The notes beneath the pieces were generated by a model. It did no database searches. It was not told the origin of the DNA and worked only from the letters and a program-made list of their open reading frames with translations. 64,000 nucleotides of DNA from Apophysomyces variabilis (Eukaryota > Mucoromycota > Mucoromycetes > Mucorales > Mucoraceae): assembly GCA_002749535.1 (NCBI GenBank), contig MZZL01000405.1, forward strand, positions 1,233,834 through 1,297,833, given 5' to 3'. The position numbers and the translations under genes were made by a program. Every line of letters begins with the position of its first letter. The stretch's first letter is position 1. This document shows, piece after piece, positions 11,844-22,859 of this stretch.

Positions 11844-13599
11844 TAACTGTTGAATGCGCACATCCATGGCTTCACTGTTGAATGTGCACATCCATGGCTT
11901 CACTGTTGGATGTGCACATCCATGGCTTCACTGTTGAAAGTGCACATCCATGATTTAACTGTTGAATGTGCACATCCGTGATTTAACTGTTGGATGTGCA
12001 CATCCATGATTTAACTGTTGAATGTGCACATCCACGGCTTCACTGTTGAATGTGCACATCCATGATTTAACTGTTGAATGTGCACATCCATGGCTTCACT
12101 GTTGAATGTGCACATCCATGATTTTACTGTTGGATGTGCACATCCACGGCTTCACTGTTGAAAGTGCACATCTATGCCTTCACTGTTGAATGTGCACATC
12201 CATGGCTTCACTGTTGGATGTGCACATCCATGATTTAACTGTTGGATGTGCACATCCATGGCTTCACTGTTGGATGTGCACATCCATGATTTAACTGTTG
12301 AATGTGCACATCTATGCCTTCACTGTTGAATGTGCACATCCATGATTTTACTGTTTGATGTGCACATCCACGGCTTCACTGTTGAATGTGCACATCCACG
12401 GCTTCACTGTTGAATGTGCACATCCATGATTTTACTGTTGGATGTGCACATCCACGGCCTCACTGTTGAATGTGCACATCCATGGCTTCACTGTTGGATG
12501 TGCACATCCATGATTTAACTGTTGAATGTGCACATCTATGCCTTCACTGTTGAATGTGCACATCCATGATTTTACTGTTAGATGTGCACATCCACGGCTT
12601 CACTGTTGAATGCGCACATCTATGCCTTCACTGTTGGATGTGCACATCGATGGCTTCACTGTTGGATGTGCACATCCATGATTTAACTGTTGAATGTGCA
12701 CATCTATGCCTTCACTGTTGAAAGTGCACATCCATGATTTTACTGTTGGATGTGCACATCCACGGCTTCACTGTTGAATGTGCACATCCATGGCTTCACT
12801 GTTGGATGTGCACATCCATGATTTAACTGTTGGATGTGCACATCCATGATTTTACTGTTGGATGTGCACATCCATGATTTTACTGTTGGATGTGCACATC
12901 CACGGCTTCACTGTTGAATGTGCACATCTATGCCTTCACTGTTGGATGTGCACATCCATGGCTTCACTGTTGGATGTGCACATCCATGATTTAACTGTTG
13001 AATGTGCACATCTATGCCTTCACTGTTGAAAGTGCACATCCATGATTTTACTGTTGGATGTGCACATCCACGGCTTCACTGTTGAATGTGCACATCCATG
13101 GCTTCACTGTTGGATGTGCACATCCATGGCTTCACTGTTGAATGTGCACATCCGTGATTTAACTGTTGAATGTGCACATCCGTGATTTTACTGTTGGATG
13201 TGCACATCCACGGCTTCACTGTTGAATGTGCACATCTATGCCTTCACTGTTGGATGTGCACATCCATGATTTAACTGTTGGATGTGCACATCCATGATTT
13301 TACTGTTGGATGTGCACATCCACGGCTTCACTGTTGAATGTGCACATCTATGCCTTCACTGTTGGATGTGCACATCCATGGCTTCACTGTTGGATGTGCA
13401 CATCCATGATTTAACTGTTGAATGTGCACATCCATGATTTTACTGTTGGATGTGCACATCCACGGCTTCACTGTTGAATGTGCACATCTATGCCTTCACT
13501 GTTGAAAGTGCACATCCATGATTTTACTGTTGGATGTGCACATCCATGGCTTCACTGTTGAATGTGCACATCCATGATTTCACTGTTGAATGTGCACAT
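11844..13599. repeat. 28-bp palindromic minisatellite array, about 62 copies
   Basis: A head-to-tail array of a 28-bp unit whose core is GTTGGATGTGCACATCCATG or close variants. The core TGGATGTGCACATCCA is a perfect 16-bp palindrome; half of the units carry GAATG instead of GGATG on the left arm. The linker between cores varies among a few forms (GGCTTCACT, GATTTAACT, GATTTTACT, GCCTTCACT), and the same succession of variants recurs, which points to higher-order duplication of several units at a time. There are no unique spacers, so this is not a CRISPR. It ends exactly at the left end of the hAT element. Confidence 0.97.
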
Positions 13600-14478
13600 T
13601 AGGGATCGGCAAATATTCGTCATTCGTTTATTCGATTCGATTCGTTTAATCCGTGAAGAAAGGTATGTTTATTTCTTAATAGGATTATTGATGGTATCTG
13701 TACAAAGTAAAAATTATTTTATTGACGAATACTGTGCGTTAGCGTATAGCTTAGTATTATCTCTCTCAGTTAAGCATTACAACGATTCAGAATCGTTAGT
13801 ACAACGTCGCTACCGTCAATAAGACATTGAGGGTAATTGTCCTAATCCGTGGTGGAGCGGGATTACCAAAATGCGTTACAAATTAGAATTAGAAAGGAGA
13901 TGGGACTAAAATACAGGTAGTAGAACATAGTGTGGACGATTCTAGCTAGTATGGATTGCAGCATGTAAAACAGATTAGGCGTTGTTCATGAGCTGAGTTG
14001 TCAGTAGAAATAGAATTAACACAAAACCAAACATATACATGCGTCCGAAGTCTAAGCTAGACAGACCATTTGTTACAATCTTGGGACAAATGAAATACAT
14101 AAACTGATTGCGCGATTAAGAATGCTAATGCCGTCAGAAAAGAAAAAAAAAAGAAAGGAGAGATGTAGCCTCTAGATTTAACTTATACTTTATTTTTGAT
14201 AACATTTCTCTTTCAAGTGGTAATAACGAAGACATATTGGTTTTAAGCTATCATTTATCCTTACCTATAATTATTCGTCCCTAACGCTTATGAAGCTTAC
14301 TAAGTTTTGACACGTTATCACAATAACATAACTGTGTAACATTACTCTGCTGCAGTAAAAAGTAGAAAAATAAACTGTCGCAGTAAAACTTACATAATAT
14401 CCTCCCTGCCGCAGTTATAGTGAGGTATGTATTGTAGTGAGGTATGTATTGTAGTGATATCGACTGCGGCAATAAGGT

Positions 14479-14487
14479 ATATAAAGA
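14479..14487 (+). promoter_or_regulatory. TATA box of hAT transposase
   Basis: TATATAAAG, about 90 nt before the transposase ATG at 14569. A 17-nt direct duplication (GTGAGGTATGTATTGTA) lies just upstream at 14420-14455. Confidence 0.5.
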
Positions 14488-14568
14488 TCATCGTAATAGC
14501 AGGTAAAAAGGCAGTTTATCAAAATATTATTGTTCATCCTTACCTTTTTTTCGTTGTCATCCATTACC

Positions 14569-16848
14569 ATGCCATACTCTTTCGCTGAATCCTCTGCATC
14601 CGCTCAAAGACGTTTGTCTGGAATGACTGACGTAAGAAACAATTTGCTACAACAATAGCTGACCTTACATATTAGGATACATTGTCTTCGCAGGCTACTG
14701 ATAGCCAAATCAATGATCCAATGTCTAGTCTTGAAAGACAAGGGTCATTTATGTCTGTCGTTACTGAGGCTAATGACGATGAACAATCGGACGATCTCTC
14801 CTCTTCAGATGAACCACCGAACAAAAAGAAACGATCTCCTAATAGTTGGATTTTTGTCAATGGATGGGCGTCTCATAAACGAATCAAAGGTGTCAACAAA
14901 ATCGTCTGTAACTACATAAGCGCAAGAAGAGTTCCATGCAAGTGCCGTTATACGAACGTTGGTGGATCTACTAGCAACATGCTTACCCATCTCAAGAGCA
15001 AGCATCGCATTAATGAGCATTCTCCTCCTGCGAATTCAGGCGCATTGGTGCCAACAGCTGGTCCACTTGAAGCGTTCCTTACCAATGTCCAAGGAGTAAC
15101 ATCAAGCCAACCGTTTTCTAAAGAAAAGTTTCGTCAACTTCTTCTTGCCGACATGATTGCCACTGCTTCTCCTTACACTTCAGTTGAGCGGAAGACATTG
15201 CAAGACCTGCTTTACCTTGCCCATCGTGCACCTGACATGAGTAGCCTGAAGTTACCAAGTGCAACAACGATCAAGCGTGACCTGGAGCAATCGTACCAAT
15301 TGTATGAACAACAAATCGTTGAATTGCTTCAAGAGCAACCTTACCTGGCATATACTATGGACAGTTGGACAAGCGATTTGCAGGACGCCTTCCTAGGGAT
15401 TACCGCCCATTGGATCAATGAGGATTGGCAGGCAAACTCTATCATTATAGGTTTTGAACCTCTTAATGGACCTCATTCTGCGGTAAACATGGCGGAGACA
15501 ATGGTGGCAGTTTTGCGAAAGTTGGGCGTTGCTTCCAAACCGTTTTTCTTGACAACCGATAATGCATCCAACATGAAAGCGTTAGCAAGAGAATTGGAAC
15601 GGATGTTGGGAAGTGATATATTCCAGGCGGCAAACAATCATATCTCATGCATTGGGCACATCTTTAACTTGGCGGTACAAGCAATTCTTTCCAAGAGCTT
15701 GGCTGTCATCGATCAAGATGAAGAACCTGATGTGGCCGGTGAAATACAAGAGCATATACAAGCTGATGCAATCCAAGATATTGGTAAGTTTTCCATTACA
15801 AGCCAAAAACAATCATATTAATAACATACTGTAGGAGGTATTGTTAACCGTCTTCGTCATGGTATAATTAAGATCCGGTCATCGCCACAAAGAAGAGAGA
15901 TATACAAGAGATCTTGTGGAGTGAATAAGCTAGAAACGAAGGAATTAGCCGTGGATGTGAAAACGCGATGGAACTCAACCTTAATCATGCTACGACGTGC
16001 ATATGAACAACGTGAGGCTTACAATCAGACATGCCGAGCAATAGACGATCTTTCTTCATATGCACTCTCCACAGAAGATTGGGTACAAGTGCATGAGCTT
16101 CAGACGTTACTTACTGGCTTCGATCAATTCACTGCATTGCTTTCTGCCTCCAATTATCCGTCCATCAACACAACTGTTGTTGCGTACAATTGGTTATTCG
16201 ATCATATTGAAAAATACAAGGAAGCAAAGTCTGAAGTAAGTATGAAAGCTATAAAAATAATATCAACATGATGCTTACCTTTTTTTACTTTGGTAGTCCT
16301 TTCCAATAATTGCTACTGCTGCTGACTACGCTCATGAGAAGTTGAAGAAGTATTACACCCAGACAACAGCGCCGGTATACTACGTTGCAATCGCCATGGA
16401 CCCTCGCGCAAAGTACAAGTGGTGGTCTGAAATCAAATGGCCATCTACTTGGATTAGGGAAGCGAAATCAGCGGTGGAAAAGGTGTGGCAAAATGAATTT
16501 CGGCCAGAAACAGAACCAACATCTTCACAGCAAGCTGACACCATCCAACTGTTTGGTCCAAGGGCTCCACGGGATCAGCTGCGTGATTACGTTGCGGAAC
16601 CGCCAAGTTATCAAGATGTGGAAGTTCTACAATACTGGAAAAGTCGCAGCAGTCAGTGGAGTCAGCTCTCTCAAATGGCGCGTCGTTACCTTGCTGTCCC
16701 TGCCACATCAGTTCCTTCGGAGAGATGCTTCTCTCGTGCCAAGTTCTTCATTCCACCTGAACGCAATCGTTTGTTGCCGGAATCGTTGAAACAGTCTGTG
16801 TTGTTTGATTCGTGGCAAAGGGTATTAAACCCTTCCACCAAAAAATAA
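14569..16848 (+). CDS. hAT transposase, apparently intact
   Basis: Exons 14569-14631, 14676-15783, 15835-16235 and 16297-16848 join to 707 residues with no stop or frameshift. The N terminus is short and polar. A BED-type zinc finger follows at about residues 85-120 (Cys pairs within ARRVPCKC, then HLKSKH). The RNase H-like catalytic core contains DSWTS (Asp near 250) and TTDNASN (Asp near 316), the first two acidic residues of hAT enzymes. The typical KxRSSPQRRE block lies in exon 3. The C-terminal hAT dimerisation region contains WSQLSQMARRYLAVPATS and SERCFS. The enzyme excises and reinserts the element. Short introns of 44-61 nt match host genes, so the element is adapted to this genome. 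Whether it is active cannot be told from sequence alone. Confidence 0.92.
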
Positions 16849-17494
16849 AAATCTTTTTTCACAGTCTCAAAGATGATGCGTTTACTCTTTACTTATCGTT
16901 TCACTTCTTTTTCCTTTTCCTTCTCTTGCCTTGTACCCTTCCTTATCTTTCGGAAATTTAATATCGGCATAAAGACAACAACTACTTCCGCAATCTCTTA
17001 ATCCTCAACGCAATGCAGTCTACTTCATCATAATGCCGCTACTCTTTTTCTTTTTATATGTTCCGGATAGCTTGACGACCTTAATACAATAAAGCTTGCT
17101 TTTTTATGACACGGACAATCTAAGCATTTTGACTTCCTATATTCTTTTTCTGCTTACAAGTCGGTTTGAGCTTTTAATTTGGCAACAGAACAAATTGGCC
17201 ATTTTCTTTTCTTCTAATCCAATTCAGCATGCGTAGTCAGAATGCAATCTGTTTTTTCATTCTCTTTTCTTTTCAGAACGTATATAATTTTTTCAAACGA
17301 CAACAACAACCTGTGGCAGGGGAACAGAGGCTTTACATTCTTAATCTGCAATACTTCTTCATTTCATTGGTTGATTCGATTCGATTCGTTAATTTGACGA
17401 ATATAGGCGAATCGAATACGAATCGTTCAGTGACGAATCGAATCGAATACGAATATACTGTTATTCGATTCGATTCGATTCGTGGAGACCCCTA

Positions 17495-18820
17495 CTCATA
17501 TTTCAGCAGTTGATTCTTATTCTTAACACTTCACTGTCTATGCACTTTCAAATATTTATTTACTTATCCTTTTTATTGTACTATTTTTTGTTATATGGTA
17601 AAGTAAAAGACAGAAACAAGCACTGTACACTAACGATAAAAATATGGTAGCTGCCAGATTTGAACTTTGTAAGAAACCCAGGTCTTAGTATGCCCGATGC
17701 CATCATCCGTAGCCCCACTGCAAACTATGAACAGTACATGCAAACAGTGAATGCTGGGGCTAGAGGGCGACCGATATCAAAAGAGAACCGAATCAAGTCG
17801 CTACAATGGTTGGAAGCAAGGGGGTATACAAACTGTGTCTAAGCTTTTCAACACCTCTCCATCAGAGGCTGCATTGTCTGTAACTATAGTGCACTGTTTA
17901 GGTGACAAGCAGCATGCTATATCTCTACGATTATCTGATAACCAGATCATTTCCGCAAATGGCATTCTACGCCTGATTGCTATTGGCAAGTACAACATTC
18001 GGGTATATTTGTTCTATACGCAGAGCAAACCTAAAGTGATTGGAAACAGTCAGTCTGTCTATAACATGTCGCTTCTTCATGAAGTTGACTCTCATACGGG
18101 AACCAGTCGTTAGGTTCCTTTATATATATCCCACGGTTTACCTCTTCAAAGTTGCCAAGACCTGAAAGCACAATCAAAAAATCACCTTTTACATAACTTG
18201 CTGCGACCAAGAAAAATATGGTGGGAGAGCGAAGGAAGAAAAAACAGGGTGCACCTCTCGGTGTGACGGAACAAATGGTTAAGGATGAGTTATGAAAAGA
18301 AATGTAAGCTTTATTATTATTATTTCTTGCACATCATTTAAACAAATATTATAACAGCAATAAGAGGATATATTTGGAAATTCTCCAGGGAAATTACCGT
18401 GGACACTCCAACAACACTCCGACAACACTCCAGTCCTCCTAATTCTGAGCATTTTTTGAAGTAAAGAATGATAATAATTACTATAAACAAGTGGAGTATA
18501 GTATGGACACAGTGGAGTGCTGTAGTTTGGAGTTTCCCTAAGTAGAGTGTCTCGTAATCGAAATCTGTCCATGTAACAAACGTTAGCTATGATCAGCTAT
18601 TAAGATGAATGAAAATAGAACGATCCTGACAGTAGCTAAGGGAAAAGAGGAATTGCTCATAGCAAACTGTTGGACTTAGCAAATACAGACTTGATTTACA
18701 TTTAATGTTATAAAATGTATTGCAAACATAGTAATACAGTATAGAATAGAATGGTGATAATCAAATAATGCAAGTCTATATTAGTACGAGTATAGTATGT
18801 CTCAATAAGAGAGTCAATCC
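17495..18820. other. Intergenic with a degraded coding fragment at about 17690-18113
   Basis: Two overlapping plus-strand frames (17660-17842 and 17751-18113) read sensibly one after the other (ARGRPISKENRIKSLQWLEA, then LFNTSPSEAALSVTIVHC) as if one gene carried a frameshift near 17830. I do not recognise the family. The remainder is AT-rich; 18404-18440 contains a repeated ACACTCCRACA motif. Confidence 0.3.
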
Positions 18821-21800
18821 TTATTCCGTACCTTTCTTTTTCTTTTTTCTTTTTCGCGAATGTTCGCCGTCATTATTTTCTGCGTGGCGCTTTTCTCCAC
18901 TTTTGAGCATGTTGATAAACTTAACATGTTGTTTAGGAAAGATTGCAGCAAAGTTTTTATCATCGACGGTAATCACAATTTGTTGCGTGTTGTCATTGTC
19001 ATGCTTGATATCTGGTCGCTGCGGTGATATTTGAGTCCAGGTAGCTGGGTACGCAATGATCATACTGATATAAATCCCTTCTGGGCAATAGTCACGAAAA
19101 TTCTTTGCATGTTTCTCGATTTTTGGTGCAGAGACAGTGCTGAGGGCATGTTTCCTCTGTTTCTCCGTAAGGACTGGACGCAACTTTAGCTGCACAAATA
19201 CTGGAAAAAGTCGATCCTTGATCCGGATATAAAAGACCATGTCAGGTCCCGAGCGCTGCGGCATAGGAAAGAAAAATGGCGCGACAGGTTCACCGTTTCG
19301 TATCGAGTCGTGGTTAATGTGGGCATCCATGAATTGCTCCATCGACATATGTCTGAAGGATGTCCCTTGCTTGAAACCTCGCTTTTTCCAACCAACGATT
19401 TCTGTGTTGCCAACAAGAGCGGCACACAAATCTGAAATTGGCGGCTCATGTGGCCAGTCAGATAAAGGGTGTTCCCTGAATGTTTCCTGTAAAACATCCA
19501 TCATCATGTATTCCCAAGTGTTTCCATGATCTGAAGCAGAGTCCGAATGTAGCATATGTCGCCTAATTTCCTTGCTGAAATTTGGGTCTTTCTCATAGAA
19601 GTAATTTTCGACAGCCTTCATCACGAACGGTTCGTCAAGTGTTGTCTTCACAAGGTCTCCGTCGATTTTAATCCGGGCAAATGCACATTCCACTAACTTG
19701 GGTAGCGCTTCATCAAGCACAAGCCAGTCCTCGCCAAACATGCAGTGTCGATAAAATAAAAGTCCCAAGATATTTTCGATGGATTCCGGAACTCGATCGT
19801 TGTTCTTGTTACATTTCTCGTGGAGGCGGGAAAGCTCATAGCAGATATTTCCTTTAACATTCCGGTACGCCCATGACACTAATTTGTTTTCCACGTCATT
19901 GATGGCCTCCTTCCAACCGTTTTCTTTATTCCCTGCGATAATATTCTCAATGGCATACACAATCGGGCGAAATCGACCTGTAAGTTTCTCAAACAGCATA
20001 TCAATCGCATCTTGAGGAATTAGCTTATCTAATGCTCTCCGCGAATCATTATCCGGTAGCACGTTCCGCATACGAGCTATATATTTCTGTATCGACTCTT
20101 GATCAGTCCATCCTGGAAATTCTACGTACTCGAAAGTGCTTGAGTTGTCCTTTACGCCCGACCCGGAACTTTGAACCCAGTAAATAGTGTTAATGCTCAA
20201 ACCTGTCCCACAGGTTATGACTGTAAGATTGGATCGGTTAACGTCTCGAAATCCATGTAGAACTGGAGATAGTAAGGGCCGTGAGGTATCTTCCAAAGAT
20301 ATTGACTCGAAGGAGTCATTGAATGCATCGCCGAGGATCTGAGCTTCATCGATGAAAAGAAGTAATTTACTGGTAGGTCCAAATTTTGGGGCCTCTCGAT
20401 GCTGAAGAAGGTTGTGTATTTCGTTGAACACCCCCGAAACATGAGATGCTAAGACATCTTTATCATACTGTTGAAGCTTGAGAAGTTTGCGGAACACAGG
20501 ATCAAAAATATCTTGGAAAAGTACATGAGAACAGGCTTGCAAAAGAGTCCATCGTGCAGTTGTAAATGTGGTAATACCGGCTGACGCATTCAAGCAATAT
20601 TGAAGAATCAAGAGTCGCGAAAGAAAGAGCAAATACGTCTGTGTCTTTGCAAACCTATTGTTGATCGGCCGAGCAGTTGGGTTCCCTGCTGGTAGATCAT
20701 CTAGATGTTCCTTGACGTTACTGAAAAGCGTGAACACGTCATCTGATCCCCAATCATCACCAGATGCATTGAAGTAGAAGCCCCAATGTTGTGATAGCAT
20801 TTCAAGGGCACAACGGGTTTTGCCGCACCCGCTTACACCAAATAGCGGGATGATAGCGGAACTACCATACTTTATCCTGTGCCATAAGGAGGCCGATACA
20901 GCACTTATTGATGCTGTATCATNNNNNNNNNNNNNNNNNNNNNNNNNNNNNNNNNNNNNNNNNNNNNNNNNNNNNNNNNNNNNNNNNNNNNNNNNNNNNN
21001 NNNNNNNNNNNNNNNNNNNNNNNNNNNNNNNNNNNNNNNNNNNNNNNNNNNNNNNNNNNNNNNNNNNNNNNNNNNNNNNNNNNNNNNNNNNNNNNNNNNN
21101 NNNNNNNNNNNNNNNNNNNNNNNNNNNNNNNNNNNNNNNNNNNNNNNNNNNNNNNNNNNNNNNNNNNNNNNNNNNNNNNNNNNNNNNNNNNNNNNNNNNN
21201 NNNNNNNNNNNNNNNNNNNNNNNNNNNNNNNNNNNNNNNNNNNNNNNNNNNNNNNNNNNNNNNNNNNNNNNNNNNNNNNNNNNNNNNNNNNNNNNNNNNN
21301 NNNNNNNNNNNNNNNNNNNNNNNNNNNNNNNNNNNNNNNNNNNNNNNNNNNNNNNNNNNNNNNNNNNNNNNNNNNNNNNNNNNNNNNNNNNNNNNNNNNN
21401 NNNNNNNNNNNNNNNNNNNNNNNNNNNNNNNNNNNNNNNNNNNNNNNNNNNNNNNNNNNNNNNNNNNNNNNNNNNNNNNNNNNNNNNNNNNNNNNNNNNN
21501 NNNNNNNNNNNNNNNNNNNNNNNNNNNNNNNNNNNNNNNNNNNNNNNNNNNNNNNNNNNNNNNNNNNNNNNNNNNNNNNNNNNNNNNNNNNNNNNNNNNN
21601 NNNNNNNNNNNNNNNNNNNNNNNNNNNNNNNNNNNNNNNNNNNNNNNNNNNNNNNNNNNNNNNNNNNNNNNNNNNNNNNNNNNNNNNNNNNNNNNNNNNN
21701 NNNNNNNNNNNNNNNNNNNNNNNNNNNNNNNNNNNNNNNNTGTGCGCCGCCATGCTCGTGGTAGGCCGCGAACATCTCCGCTAGTGAGTGGTAGAGCCCC

Positions 21801-22402
21801 ATGGCCGCGTACATATGAGTCTAGGAAACTAGCAACTGACGATCCGGGCGTGAAGAACTCGTTTGTCATACTCTTAATATCTGCAGCTATATCACCTGTT
21901 TGCAAGTAAAAACAAAACATCCATTAGAATATAACAAACGCATATGAGTTGTCAGATAACCAATAAGGGATTGATAGATACACTCACCAGACACCGGATT
22001 AACAGGGTGGGGACCTTGTAGGATTAGAAGAAAAGTAAGTGATCATTACGAGTAAAAAATGATAAAATTACCTTGTGGAGGCCGCTGAACCATGATGTGA
22101 ATTGTCCTTTTTACTGGCCTCTCTTGAAAGACATTCGCGATCTCGCTTATGGGATCGAGCTGTTCCTTGATATCTAGCGAGTCAAGTGCAACAGTATTGG
22201 TCCTGTTGGCAGGAATGTACGGAATCGAGACACGCCAGAGTATGAGCTTGTCCGCATCAATGTCTTTGAAATCGTTAGACTTTTCGGCCTTGATCCCTTT
22301 TTTGAGGTCATCGACAGTATCTGCAGAAGAAATTTTCACAGAGAATGCCCTCGACACAGGCTCGCCCTCAAGGAGGCAAAATAGCTTTAATTCAATGTCC
22401 AT
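18821..22402 (-). CDS. Crinkler (CRN)-type protein: ubiquitin-like header, P-loop NTPase, nuclease-like C terminus
   Basis: Three exons are visible: 22402-22072, 22014-21988 (27 nt) and 21895 onward; the third is interrupted by 818 unknown bases (20923-21740) and ends at 18821. The N-terminal 110 residues (starting MDIELKLFCLLEG) form the ubiquitin-like header of fungal and oomycete Crinklers. They are followed by PVSGDIAADIKSM, SSVASFLDSYVRG and the hinge GLPRAWRR, conserved in fungal members. After the gap come a Walker A motif (GVSGCGKT) and Walker B (LLLFIDEAQ) of a STAND-like ATPase. Near the C terminus GPDMVFYIR...VFVQLKLR resembles a REase-fold D...Q-x-K signature, and the tail is a lysine/arginine-rich nuclear localisation signal. 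Known family members are proposed to act in the host or recipient nucleus. Frames on the two sides of the gap cannot be compared because the gap length is nominal. Annotated descriptively only. Confidence 0.9.
20923..21740. other. Assembly gap (818 N) inside the Crinkler gene
   Basis: A run of undetermined bases. It removes the segment between the header and the ATPase, where a hinge and linker are expected. Confidence 1.
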
Positions 22403-22859
22403 AGCAGAGGAATAGGACTGATTAGTGGTTTAAAGTGTGTGAATAGAAAGAGTGAAAGGAAAGTGTTGTCAGCCAAAACTACAGAAATGCTGAGATTGCG
22501 GAATGAACCTATTTTGGAGCTCCGATTTTCTTTTTTTTTTTTTATTGGGCGGTCCTGTAGTGTTTGGTGTGGCATTGACGAACAGCATCTGCATATCATG
22601 TCTAAACAGAACACTCATTAAGTCATTATATCCCTAACTTTTGGAACTTCTCACGCTTCGGTTGGATGGAAAGCTAGAAATTTGAAGCTGTGACTGAATG
22701 AAACAATAAGGTTTGAACGTTTGATTGGGAAAGAGAAAGGCTGATGGGAATTTGAGGTGTACGTTACACGAGCTGTAAGGAAAAGTTGTCACGAATTGCT
22801 CCAAATTGGGCAGTAACCCTCAAGCCACTTTAAATGTTTGATATAACTTGCTAATTATA
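22403..22859. other. Upstream region of the Crinkler gene
   Basis: AT-rich and purine/pyrimidine-skewed. No TATA box that I would defend. It ends at the left TA of the mariner element. Confidence 0.35.

Larger units (their letters stand above)
13600..17494 (+). mobile_element. hAT-superfamily DNA transposon
   Basis: The left end begins TAGGGATCGGCAAATATTCG and the right end, read inward, begins TAGGGGTCTCCACGAATCG; they share TAGGG and a similar interior. Both sub-terminal regions are filled with ATTCG/CGAAT repeats in inverted orientation (13610-13655 and 17370-17480), the kind of array to which hAT transposases bind. A spliced transposase lies between. I could not find an 8-bp target duplication; the left flank is the minisatellite (GTGCACAT) and the right flank is CTCATATT. 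The total length is 3,895 bp. Confidence 0.8.

Noticed and set aside
11844..13599. Regular repeat array resembling a CRISPR
   Set aside because: The intervals between palindromic cores are themselves repeated variants, not unique spacers, and the organism is eukaryotic. It is a minisatellite.
13562..13822. Open frame across the minisatellite/hAT boundary
   Set aside because: It starts in the repeat and runs into transposon sub-terminal sequence. No domain, and open only by chance.
14262..14280. Internal TCCCTAA sequence resembling an inverted hAT end, which would make 13600-14280 a nested element
   Set aside because: The match to the terminus is only about seven bases plus AT-rich sequence; too weak to claim nesting.
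20820..21920. Long frames on both strands across 20.8-21.9 kb
   Set aside because: Most of their length is the run of unknown bases. Only the minus-strand Crinkler frames are supported by real sequence.
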